64,000 bases of DNA, taken from the NCBI RefSeq assembly GCF_029203305.1, contig NC_089462.1:434001-498000 (forward strand), read 5' to 3'. This DNA comes from Yamadazyma tenuis (Eukaryota > Ascomycota > Pichiomycetes > Serinales > Debaryomycetaceae). A program made the translations under genes and the position numbers. The notes beneath the pieces are model-generated. The model saw only the letters and a list, made by a program, of their open reading frames with translations. It made no database searches and was not told the origin of the DNA. Below are positions 48,883 through 59,300 of the stretch, piece after piece (the first letter of the stretch is position 1; each line of letters begins with the position of its first letter).

Positions 48883-49308
48883 CTAGGCGATGAGTTTACG
48901 AGAAGGCCAAAAGTACTGTCTTCCGTATAACCCAACGTTTCCCAATGCCAATACACTCAATCCCAACGGTACGACTCTCCCACGGATGGCACTTTTGATG
49001 CTGGCCCCACCGTTGACAAGAAGGTACAAGGTGGACCACGCGAAGGTGAAGCCGGCGCCGTTTTCCAACTCGTTGTCATAAATCATATAACTGCCAAGGA
49101 GATTGGTGAAGCCAAACAAAAAGCACGAAACTCGGGTGGGTTTGGCGAGGGCCAAAGTCAGAGCCAATCTGGCGGACGCCCCGGAGCTTCCACTGGCAAT
49201 CTTGTCAATTGGACGTGTAGCGGTGAGGCCACGAGAAAGAAGGAGGGTGGAGAATATGAAAGGAGGCACTGGAGATGTGGAAGCGGTGTCGATAAGCTCA
49301 GCAGACAT
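48883..49308 (-). CDS. AIM19: AIM19-like mitochondrial protein
   Basis: The 141-residue protein resembles Saccharomyces Aim19 (altered inheritance of mitochondria), a small inner-membrane protein of unknown function. Diagnostic is GSYMIYDNELENGAGFTFAWSTLYLLVNGG; hydrophobic segments lie at about 20-35, 65-85 and 90-110, and 119-131 is also hydrophobic. I used the ATG giving MSAELID, which parallels the family N-terminus. An upstream ATG at 49386 would add 26 residues. It converges with SIW14: only three bases separate the stop codons, so the two 3' UTRs must overlap. Confidence 0.85.
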   Translation of the reverse strand: MSAELIDTASTSPVPPFIFSTLLLSRGLTATRPIDKIASGSSGASARLALTLALAKPTRVSCFLFGFTNLLGSYMIYDNELENGAGFTFAWSTLYLLVNGGASIKSAIRGRVVPLGLSVLALGNVGLYGRQYFWPSRKLIA

Positions 49309-49449
49309 TTGAGTGATGTGAAATTTTCGATTGCGCGGCTGCAAAACATTTTGATTAATAAAATTCTCAAAAATTATAGAGTACATTTGCTAAAAGGTAA
49401 ATTCATTACAATACTAATATACACCGAATTAAAGTACTAATCATCATAC

Positions 49450-50649
<1,200 letters not shown>

Positions 50650-50939
50650 ACCCTTTGGAGCTGTTAGTTCTATTGTATTTGTAGTTCTTTTATTGTATAT
50701 TAGAATAAATGTTAAATTATACTGCTGCAAAATCGCACATGAAAAGGTTCTGGCGCACAAACACTCGCTCCTGTAGTAAACGGCTATAATGGTGGCCTTA
50801 TATTACATTTCTAGTTACACTACTTCCATGAGTCTCCGCTCTTATTTTACATCCTAGCAGCAACACTTCCCTCGCACCAATCGGTTCTGCTCTACCTGCC
50901 TATCAACTTTTACCTCTCTTTACACCCTCTCTACTACCG
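50650..50939. other. Convergent spacer between H4 and the KRE2-family gene
   Basis: This 290-bp AT-rich spacer contains both 3' ends, with T-rich sequence just after H4. No other feature was recognised. Confidence 0.5.
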
Positions 50940-52589
50940 TTATAGCCCCTCCAGAATCTTGCTCCGCCCCAACTTCCCGCCCTTCTTCAAGTATCGGTCC
51001 ATACGGGACCCAATCTTCTGCCGAAAATGATCAAGATCCAATGGCCTATACGGATTATAGTTGTCGCGAGTAGTTCGCACCCACTGCTTTAGACATGAAG
51101 ATCCCGAATCCTCAATCTCTCTGTGAAATAAGGGACACTTGCACCGACATCCAACCCCATTAACCACAGGCGCATTGGGTTTGTACAGCTGGAAAAATGG
51201 GTTGTTCGCATTGGCTTCATCAGGCGTATATGGTAGTTGGTTTAACTTGGAGTTCCCAGGACAATGAGCAAGGGTCGAATGTTGATACCCAATATCTCTG
51301 AAATAATGGACATCTTTGGTGTCCAACATCATGGCCAACGCAAGAGAATGCACCGGTGCATCTCCCCATCTTTCTTTATAAAACCCCCCGCTAAGTTCCA
51401 ATTGCTGCAAATACTCCTGGTACAACTCAGACGTGAACAAATCGGTTCGAGCAATCTCAAAGTTCGACCAGAAATGACATAAATTATACTCCTCGTAGTC
51501 GAAGCGATCCTCATGAAGACGGGGCAATTGACGGGCCTTATTGATGAACTGGTCGAGTACCCCATCGTCGATACCCGAAAGATCTTTTTTATTGGGCATC
51601 TCCAAAAACTTCTTGATAGCCACCTCATCTTCCACTTTCTTCAAGATCTGCTTGCGATCCTTGATCATGTCGTAGTCCTTGTCATCCACGCCCCCACTGA
51701 ACCGAAAATTTTTCACCATCATTCTCCATAACTTGGAAGGTTTGATTTTGCGATTGACCGCAAAAGCCTTGGTTTCGCGGAATAGGCTGGGCACCGTATA
51801 GTACAACTCATGAATCATGACATTGAACCCGTACTTTTTGTTGTGGGCTTCCATCTCCACAAACGGGTCGTATGTGATGTCACAAAAGAACTCCACGTCG
51901 GGTTCCACCCGCCAGTACCAGTCCCTTTTACGCACTAGTGGGTGCTGGTAAAACTTACCTGAAAAATACCGGCACATCTGGTGGTACGACGCCTTATTAC
52001 CGTAGTAGATCCGCCGGTCGCCCTGGCTGTTTATGAACTCATTGAATTCGTCGGGGTCCACGCCCGAAAACCCCCAGTCTTCGGGGGGAATCACCCCAAA
52101 CTCCACGCGGCCCTGGGTGTACTGCTGGACCGTTTGCTTAAAAGTATCGTCAAACTCCTGGTCGTTGAGAAAAACCCACGGGTACTTGAACCACTGGTTG
52201 AAGTGACGCTCTAGCGATGTCATTGACTTGATGACGCCATCGAGTTCTTTGTTACGAGCTAGCACAATAAAAGCAGCGTTCTGCCGAGGCTGAGAAGTGT
52301 CGATTTCACGGCACCCGAGCTGGAACGGCGCATCAATGGACGAAGAGATATCGCGTTCGCTGAACTTCAACTTGGAGGCGCTGTCGACGTGGTGACGGTG
52401 CATTAGCTCTTGATCTGTGAGGTGGTGGACGTGTTTGTCGGGGTTGGCGGAGGTGTACAAAAGCACGAGACACGCGAGCGTAAGGCAAGCGGCGAGCAGT
52501 AGGCGGAACCGTCGGGCACGTAAGGGTGATAGCGGTGTAAGCCGCCCTCGACGCGGGAGCCGAATGTCTTGGCCTGTGTTTGTGGTCAT
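50940..52589 (-). CDS. Alpha-1,2-mannosyltransferase of the KRE2/MNT1 family (GT15)
   Basis: This Golgi type II membrane enzyme adds alpha-1,2-mannose to O- and N-linked glycans from GDP-mannose. The 549-residue protein has a short basic cytosolic tail, one anchor (about 28-46), a stem region, and the GT15 domain starting NAAFIVLARNKELDGVIKSM. It continues with KYPWVFLNDQEFDDTFK, YHQMCRYFSGKFYQHPLV, the metal/substrate motif WYWRVEPDVEFFCDITYDPF and YNLCHFWSNFEIARTDLF. A charged insertion (about 335-385) and a Cys-rich tail (GVGCRCKCPL) make it longer than most members. Which KTR/MNT paralogue it is remains open. Confidence 0.94.
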   Translation of the reverse strand: MTTNTGQDIRLPRRGRLTPLSPLRARRFRLLLAACLTLACLVLLYTSANPDKHVHHLTDQELMHRHHVDSASKLKFSERDISSSIDAPFQLGCREIDTSQPRQNAAFIVLARNKELDGVIKSMTSLERHFNQWFKYPWVFLNDQEFDDTFKQTVQQYTQGRVEFGVIPPEDWGFSGVDPDEFNEFINSQGDRRIYYGNKASYHQMCRYFSGKFYQHPLVRKRDWYWRVEPDVEFFCDITYDPFVEMEAHNKKYGFNVMIHELYYTVPSLFRETKAFAVNRKIKPSKLWRMMVKNFRFSGGVDDKDYDMIKDRKQILKKVEDEVAIKKFLEMPNKKDLSGIDDGVLDQFINKARQLPRLHEDRFDYEEYNLCHFWSNFEIARTDLFTSELYQEYLQQLELSGGFYKERWGDAPVHSLALAMMLDTKDVHYFRDIGYQHSTLAHCPGNSKLNQLPYTPDEANANNPFFQLYKPNAPVVNGVGCRCKCPLFHREIEDSGSSCLKQWVRTTRDNYNPYRPLDLDHFRQKIGSRMDRYLKKGGKLGRSKILEGL

Positions 52590-52672
52590 AAGTGTTTGAT
52601 GAGTAGCCGCGCTGATGAGAGATGGGTTCGCGAGCGCGCTGACACTAAACGTACATATTATTATACAAAAGC

Positions 52673-53611
52673 CTACTTGCCCTTCTTCACAATGGCGTTG
52701 CGCAACATCGACAAGTCGTCGTTCAACTCTTCTGGCTTCAAGCCCTGAACCCCCACAAATTGTTTGTGCTGCGCTCGCGTGTGAGCACGAGAATGAGTAT
52801 TGGGATCCGCTAGTATCAAGCCGGTACCACCCAACTCGTTGTTCATGATGATCGAGTTCAACGCATCGTAGTCCTTGTCACTAAGGTTGCTGTCGTTGCC
52901 GCTGCCGCTGGACATGCCGCTGGTGTGTTGCTGGTTGAGTTTCAGATGCGCATGGGAGTATCCCTGAGGAGGAGCCGACGACATCTCGTCGTTGGACAGG
53001 TACCGGGTGGCATAGTGGCGCTGGCGCTTGCCGGCGGTGGAAGTGTAGCCGGCCGAGTGGCCGCCGCCGTCGGAGAGATCGTCCTTTTCGCCTGGGGTGA
53101 ACCGCAGACTCAACTCCCGTTTTCGAAGAGACCGCCGACCCGTCAACGCATGGCCAGCCACTGCGTTGAGGGCCGCCGTGTTGGCATCGTGGCCCATGGC
53201 ACTCCACAGGTTAGCGTTCACGAGGTTCAAAAGAAGTTTATCTTCCTTGAGTTGTTTAATTTCCTTCTGGAGCTTATCGTAGAGTTTTTCCTTCAAGAGT
53301 CGAATCATCTTATCATGGTTTTCCTTGGCGGTGGCCAAGTCCGCCTTGTACTCCACCTCGCAGCGCTTCACCTGGTACTCTTCCCAGAGGCGCAACTGCG
53401 TGAGGTCGAAATCTCTGCTGACTTCCACCTGTTGTTTTTGGGCTAGGAATTCAGGGTTGGTGCCTTGTTGGAGGGTGGCAAGGGTAGTTTGAAGGTTATG
53501 AAGCAGCACCCGGTAGAAGCTGTCGCGGTCCACCATGAGCGTGGAGTCAAGTTTCGAGAGCCGCAGCACGATCTGGTGCCGGCGTTTATCCTTCTTGCTG
53601 ATGGTGTCCAT
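52673..53611 (-). CDS. SDS3: SDS3-like subunit of the Rpd3L histone deacetylase complex
   Basis: This nuclear scaffold subunit keeps Rpd3L intact and active in transcriptional repression. The 312-residue protein begins with KKDKRRHQIVLRLSKLD. A coiled-coil Sds3 domain follows (about 25-140; LRLWEEYQVKRCEVEYKADLATAKENHDKMIRLLKEKLYDKLQ). A Gly/Ser-rich middle leads to the conserved tail LKPEELNDDLSMLRNA. Match to Saccharomyces Sds3 is clear at both ends. The frame extends upstream only to GTG, so the ATG at 53611 is used. It lies 73 bp from the divergent acetyltransferase gene. Confidence 0.88.
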   Translation of the reverse strand: MDTISKKDKRRHQIVLRLSKLDSTLMVDRDSFYRVLLHNLQTTLATLQQGTNPEFLAQKQQVEVSRDFDLTQLRLWEEYQVKRCEVEYKADLATAKENHDKMIRLLKEKLYDKLQKEIKQLKEDKLLLNLVNANLWSAMGHDANTAALNAVAGHALTGRRSLRKRELSLRFTPGEKDDLSDGGGHSAGYTSTAGKRQRHYATRYLSNDEMSSAPPQGYSHAHLKLNQQHTSGMSSGSGNDSNLSDKDYDALNSIIMNNELGGTGLILADPNTHSRAHTRAQHKQFVGVQGLKPEELNDDLSMLRNAIVKKGK

Positions 53612-53684
53612 GATGGTAGGTGGTTTTAATCGCGGATTTCTTTCATTGCAAAAGTGCGCGCGGGAAATCAGAATTTGACTCACT

Positions 53685-54353
53685 ATGACCGTTGATTCTA
53701 CTAGCTACGAAAGCGTCAAACATTTGCCATTCGCCGGTAACCAGTTCCCGGCTGTGGTGACTGAACCCATTATGTTTAACCTTGCTAAAAATGGCCAGCC
53801 AGTAACACTTTTATGTATTAACGATGCATCCCAAGTGCCTCCGCTGTTAATGAGGGTACTTTACCGGGAATTTAAGTACATTGTGGATGAAGGATTAACG
53901 TACCCCCACCACGTGACCATGGACTATCAGGGGTTCCAGGAGTATTGGTTCCACCACTTTGTGGGGGTCTTGGTGGAGGGCCACTACGCATCGGTGCAAG
54001 AGTTGCCAATAGAGGAACTGGAGCAGTTCTGGGATGAACGGTATTTGGGTGACTTCTACGTCAAACCCAACTATATCGGCCGGTGCTCACATGTGTGCAA
54101 TGCTGGTTTTAAGACGCACCATGGTAAGAGAGGGCTTGGGTTGGGTAAGGAATTGGGGCGCAAATACTTGGAGGTAGCACCGCAGTTGGGGTATAAATAT
54201 TCGGTGTTTAATTTAGTGTTTGAGACCAATAAAGCGAGTTTGAAGATCTGGGACGACTTGGGGTTCGAGCGGATTGGGTATGTGAAGAATGCGGCGGTGT
54301 TGAAGGGACACGATGGGTTTGTGGGGGCGGTGATGTTTGGAAAGGATCTTTAG
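53685..54353 (+). CDS. GNAT acetyltransferase, short SPT10-like paralogue
   Basis: The 222-residue protein has a single GNAT fold with the acetyl-CoA loop KRGLGLGKELGRKYL (about 148-162) and downstream YSVFNLVFETNKASLKIWDDLGFERIGY. It is collinear with the N-terminal domain of the SPT10-like protein that follows in tandem: both share FQ(E/G)-W---H, YLGDF/CLGSF-V/I-KPNY-GR, LVFETN and LKGHD. It lacks the His2-Cys2 DNA-binding part, so it cannot act as a site-specific factor by itself. An acetyltransferase role is inferred from the fold; substrate unknown. A tandem duplication followed by divergence is likely. Confidence 0.85.
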   Translation: MTVDSTSYESVKHLPFAGNQFPAVVTEPIMFNLAKNGQPVTLLCINDASQVPPLLMRVLYREFKYIVDEGLTYPHHVTMDYQGFQEYWFHHFVGVLVEGHYASVQELPIEELEQFWDERYLGDFYVKPNYIGRCSHVCNAGFKTHHGKRGLGLGKELGRKYLEVAPQLGYKYSVFNLVFETNKASLKIWDDLGFERIGYVKNAAVLKGHDGFVGAVMFGKDL

Positions 54354-54661
54354 GCAGACTAGAAGACAACCTAGACACACTTAGAGGCCACTACACATAG
54401 CCTGGTACACGTAGCCTGGCAAATATAGACACTGAACATAGATACTGAACATAGACGCTGAAGACACCGAAGACACGGAACATCATGTAGGCCGTAGAAA
54501 GGATATAATGTTTTCATTCTGTACAATACTGTAATGCTACTCTGTACAATGCTGACATTCTGCATCCACTCTGTCACGTGATTGCTCGCGCTAACCTCAC
54601 TCCCGCGCTGTTGATAATACCCAAATATACTCAGTCCTCTATTTACCACGGCTGCAAAACA
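54354..54661. other. Spacer between tandem SPT10-like genes with short repeats and an E-box
   Basis: The first half holds short imperfect direct repeats: ATAGACACTGAACATAG-like units near 54425-54470, GAAGACAC twice, and TCTGTACAAT twice (54520-54550). TCACGTGATT at 54574-54583 is a Cbf1-type E-box about 80 bp before the SPT10 ATG. Confidence 0.55.
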
Positions 54662-56197
54662 ATGCAAAAGTACGACGAAGAACCAGCCCTCGCCCACTAC
54701 AAAGCCGCCCTCGAGTACGAGCCCGACCGCTTGGACCGCTACACGGTCCTCCTTCGAGACGGTGAGACCACCGCTACCATCTACCCCATCCACTCTGCCA
54801 ACGACATGCCCGATGGCTTACTAGCGTTCCTCTGTGATGAAATCAACATGGAAATAGAACGTGGAGACTCGTATCCGTTCTTCGAGCCCATGGATCTCGA
54901 CAGTTTCCAGGGGTTCTGGTTGAGCCATTTCGCTGGTGTTATGATCTTAGGAGATGCTCCTACCCTCCAAGGCCCTAAACAATGGGAAAAAGAGTGCTTG
55001 GGCAGTTTTCTGATCAAACCCAACTACCCTGGCCGCAGTGGCCATATCTGTACCGCGACGTTTCTCGTCAATGCCGGGATCAGGGGCAAAGGTATTGGCC
55101 GTACCATGGCTGACTGCTTTCTCGTATGGGCCCCGCGGTTGGGCTACACCTACGCGTTATTCAGCCTTGTGTTTGAAACCAACGCCGCCATCCGCAAGAT
55201 CTTCGAGCTGACCAACTTCAAACGTATCGGGCGTATCAAGCTGGCAGGGATTCTCAAGGGCCATGACTCGGCCGTCGACCTGATTATTTATGGGAAAGAA
55301 TTGGTTACCAATGCCGACCCGTCCATCGGTGCGTACCGGTTTGATAAAATCAAATTCTACCTCGAAACCGGCAAATATCCAGCGATGGCTGACCGGGCAG
55401 AAAAGAGTCGGTTGCGGTCGGCCGCCCTGCACTACCGGATCGATGACGGTAAGTTGATGCTCAGAAACAAAGAGGTGGTGCTGGACCCGGTGCGCCAGAT
55501 CCACATTTGCACCGAAATGCACATGGTATCCCACGGGGGAATCAACAAAACCACCTCCATGGTGACGGAGAAATACCACTGGGCCCGTATCAAGGACACG
55601 GTGGCCGCCGCCATCAAGGCCTGTGCTGACTGTCGAGAACAGCCCATTGACCTGGGGCTCGTCAAGCGAACGGCTGCGAAAAAATATCCTTCGGTGGTGC
55701 GCCGCAAAGTATTACAGTCCCAACCCAATAATCCCAATGCCCGCCACCTCAAGCTGAGAATGGGCTTGTCGGTGGACGATATGGTGATGAGGTCGGGCGA
55801 TGATGCAGACGATGATACCATGTTGCCTCACGACTTGGCCTTGGATGATAATATCATGGCCGCGGTTGAGGCTGCCCAGCGGTCCCAGATGCGTGGGCAT
55901 GCTTCGTACGCAGAGGCTGCTGCCGCCGGACCCAACCACGAGTACCACCAGTCGTACTCGGACGCGTATGCCAACCACTACGACGATGATGACGAGTCAT
56001 CTCGTCGCAAACGCGGAGATGGTGATAATATTCCAGTTGACCCTGAAGTCCAGGAATTTGAGCGCAAGTATAGTGATAACCGTGAGGAGATCGAGATTGC
56101 CCGGGCGTTAATTGAGGCAAACGAAGATGCGGCAGAGTCCGGCAAGGCCCCTCACGAGAAGAAGAAGGAGGAGGCCAATATGTTTTTGAAGGACTAG
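54662..56197 (+). CDS. SPT10: SPT10-like histone-gene regulator: GNAT domain plus integrase-type His2-Cys2 zinc finger
   Basis: In Saccharomyces, Spt10 binds histone promoters and supports their S-phase activation. The 511-residue protein has an N-terminal GNAT domain (about 25-215; acetyl-CoA loop RGKGIGR at 141-147, LVFETN). A linker leads to a zinc finger H287-x3-H291-x29-C321-x2-C324, the spacing of retroviral-type integrase fingers known in Spt10. A basic stretch (KRTAAKKYPSVVRRKVLQ) and a long acidic/Ala-rich tail follow. The frame upstream begins with GTG, so I used the ATG at 54662. It is about 4-5 kb from the H3/H4 pair it would be expected to regulate. Confidence 0.92.
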   Translation: MQKYDEEPALAHYKAALEYEPDRLDRYTVLLRDGETTATIYPIHSANDMPDGLLAFLCDEINMEIERGDSYPFFEPMDLDSFQGFWLSHFAGVMILGDAPTLQGPKQWEKECLGSFLIKPNYPGRSGHICTATFLVNAGIRGKGIGRTMADCFLVWAPRLGYTYALFSLVFETNAAIRKIFELTNFKRIGRIKLAGILKGHDSAVDLIIYGKELVTNADPSIGAYRFDKIKFYLETGKYPAMADRAEKSRLRSAALHYRIDDGKLMLRNKEVVLDPVRQIHICTEMHMVSHGGINKTTSMVTEKYHWARIKDTVAAAIKACADCREQPIDLGLVKRTAAKKYPSVVRRKVLQSQPNNPNARHLKLRMGLSVDDMVMRSGDDADDDTMLPHDLALDDNIMAAVEAAQRSQMRGHASYAEAAAAGPNHEYHQSYSDAYANHYDDDDESSRRKRGDGDNIPVDPEVQEFERKYSDNREEIEIARALIEANEDAAESGKAPHEKKKEEANMFLKD

Positions 56198-56348
56198 CCA
56201 ATTCGTCACAAAAATCAAAATGCTGCCATACCTGGCTGCGAAAACTCCAATGTAACCTAATTGTATAATAATGCACTGAAAACGAACTTGTATTATATAT
56301 AACTAATCTACTCCACAACTATTCCCCCAAACAGTGTGGTGTGGTAGT

Positions 56349-59300
56349 CTAAAAGTCAACTCCAATAACCATGGCCAACAAAGCCATTCTGACAAACAAA
56401 CCATATCTCATTTGTCTAAAGTAAGCAGCTCTTTGATCAAAATCCACTTCTTCACGAATCTCGTTGGTTCTGGGCAATGGGTGCATCACACACATGTGTT
56501 GTTTGGCATGAGACAAAATCTTGTTGTCGACAATGTACACATCCTTTAATCTATTGTATTGGTTGACGTCTTGGAATCTTTCTGCCTGCACTCTAGTACA
56601 GTACAAGACATCAGATTTGGCAATGATTTCGGGTGTCAATACTTCGCTCTCGATAACCAACATGTTGTTGTCCACCAACATTTGTCTGAGGCTGGCTGGC
56701 ATTTCCAATTCTTTTGGAGCCACCAACTGCACTCTGACATGATAATGACGCAACAAGTGGCATAACGAGTGCACTGGTCTCCCGTACTTCAAGTCTCCCA
56801 TGAAGGTGACAGTGATCCCATTAACAGTACCCAACTCTTCTCTGATCGTGAACAAGTCCAACAATGCTTGAGTTGGGTGTTCTTTGGAACCATTTCCACC
56901 GTTGATGATTGGCACCGGTGAGTACTTGGCAGCAATATCGGCACTTTCTTCTTTAGGATGTCTCAACACCACCGCATCAGCATAACACGCCAACGTACGA
57001 ATGGTGTCTTGTAAAGTCTCACCCTTCTTGACAGAAGAAGCATCAGCAGCCACCGCCACCACTCTTCCTCCCAATCTTTGCATGGCAGCATCGAATGAAG
57101 AAGCGGTTCTAGTTGATGGCTCGTAGAACATCGTGGCCAAAACTCTTCCCTTCAACAAATCCAAAACTCCTTGTCTTTCCACCGCCAATCTCATTTCTTG
57201 GGCCACCGAGAACAAAGCGTGCATGTCGGATCTGGTCAAGTCCTTCACAGAAAGAACCGAGTTTCTCAAGAAACTGTTGTTGTTTCTGATGTAGTTGATC
57301 AAAGCATTGGTTTCACCAGCCCCCACAGGAGGTTGAGATACCAATTCCTTACCCAACTTTTCGAATTCAGCAGGCTCCGGAGTATCCTTACCCAATGATG
57401 GTCTTCTGTTGTCGAAGCTGAAGGACTTTCTGTTCTTCCTGGACAAAATTGGGGATTGTGGAGCAGTCACCACCGATCCAAATCTGGCTCTGGAGGTGTC
57501 AACTTCATTCTTTCCGGTAGCTTCACTGACCACGAGCTTGCCATCCAAGCACACGGTTTCGTCGTGAACGCTCACACGGTTAATGGAGCCAAATGCCTTC
57601 TTGTTCTTGAAAATCGAAGAAACAGTGGTTCTTCTGTCCAAAGTGACTTCGATTTTAGCGTCTTGCTTTGGCAAGTTGAAGATCCGAACTGGTGCATCAT
57701 GGAAGTGATCAATAATCGATTGAACTGACAATCTACCATCCTTTACGGCTGTCAACAACAATGGTAAAGCATCTTGCACTCCCACCCCAGGAGTGGCTTC
57801 GAGTCCTAAAGCTTTAGCAACCATAGATGGAAGCACTCCGATGGAGAAACAGTCGATACCTGCCAAGTTTTCCCACAAGGCTCTTTGATCGGCAGCTGTT
57901 GGTAAAAACGACAACTCTGGATAGTCTTCTTGTGACAAAAACAATGAAAACACAGAAACATCACAGGTGACACTCAACTGTTTGTCCTTGGCCATGGTGA
58001 TTAAGTCCAAGTCTTCCTTGGAAGACACACCGGTGATGTGAATGGATCTGCTGTGTAAGGATGCCAACAACAACACCGAGGCCAAGTCGGTGGTTCTTGC
58101 GTCTGTTATTATAGGCTTGTTTTCTGGCCACAAGGCAAAGTGGGCAGAAATGGCCGAAACCTTGGAGTTGGCATACGCGTTGAAAGGTAAGAACAACGCC
58201 CCAGCATTTCTAGCAGCGTCAGAAGCTTCTTGTGAGTTTTGCTCTGAACCTGCCAAATAGATGGCAAAGTCAGTGTATGCATCGTGAGAAGCAACGTCAA
58301 TGGCCTCTTCCAAAGAGTCAACATCCACAATACTAGTTCCTTCCAAGGTTTGAGGCAAGAAAGCATTGAATGTGAAACCAGAAGCCAAAGAAGCCTTGGT
58401 GATGGAAGCAAAATCGTCAAACGAAGGAACGAATGATGAAATATTAACCAAACCGGGCAATTCAGCAACCGTATGCGAGGTTTGAGCGTCAAGGTTCGAC
58501 ACTTCCAAAGGAATGTTTCTGGCGATTGCTTCCACCAAAAGTTTAGCACACTTGACGTTGGTGACCAAAGGAACAGAATAGTCCACCGCCATACGACGGG
58601 ATTCGTAACCCTTGGACATGTAAGAAGCAGGTCTTCTGAATCGGTTGGCAGATGGCAAGTTCACGTACAAATCGATCAAGTTGTTGGCCAAGTGCTGAGT
58701 CAAAGAATATTCGGACTTCTGGTCTTCATCTTTACCCAACACTTCCAAGTAATGAACGGGGATTTCGTGGTCCCTGAGGAAATCGGCAGTACCTGCAGTA
58801 GCAAAGATCTTGTATCCCAATTCATGAAGCTTTTTGATAGAAGGCAATAATTCTTGTTTTTCCTTATAAGAACCAATCGAAAATAAAATATTCTTCTTTG
58901 GCAATACGAAGCCTGTAGAAATCAACGATTTCAAGTAAGCTTCATACTTGTTTCTACCGAAAGTAGCAACTTCACCTGTAGAAGCCATTTCCACTCCCAA
59001 AACGGGGTCAGCACCTGCTAATCTGGAGAAGGAAAATTGTGGAACTTTCACGGCACAGTAGTCTTCAGGCAACTTTTCACCGGGGTATGGGGTGAGTGGG
59101 AAGTCCATGATGGCCTTGGTGGCCATTTCAATCAAGTCCGTACCAACAACCTTGGAGATAAAGGGAAAGGATCTTGAAGCTCTAACATTACATTCAATGA
59201 CCTTGATATCGTTATCTTTAGCAATGAATTGGATATTATAAGGACCAGTAATGTCCAAAGCCTTACCGATTTTGGCAGTAGCCTCGACAATTCTTCTGAC

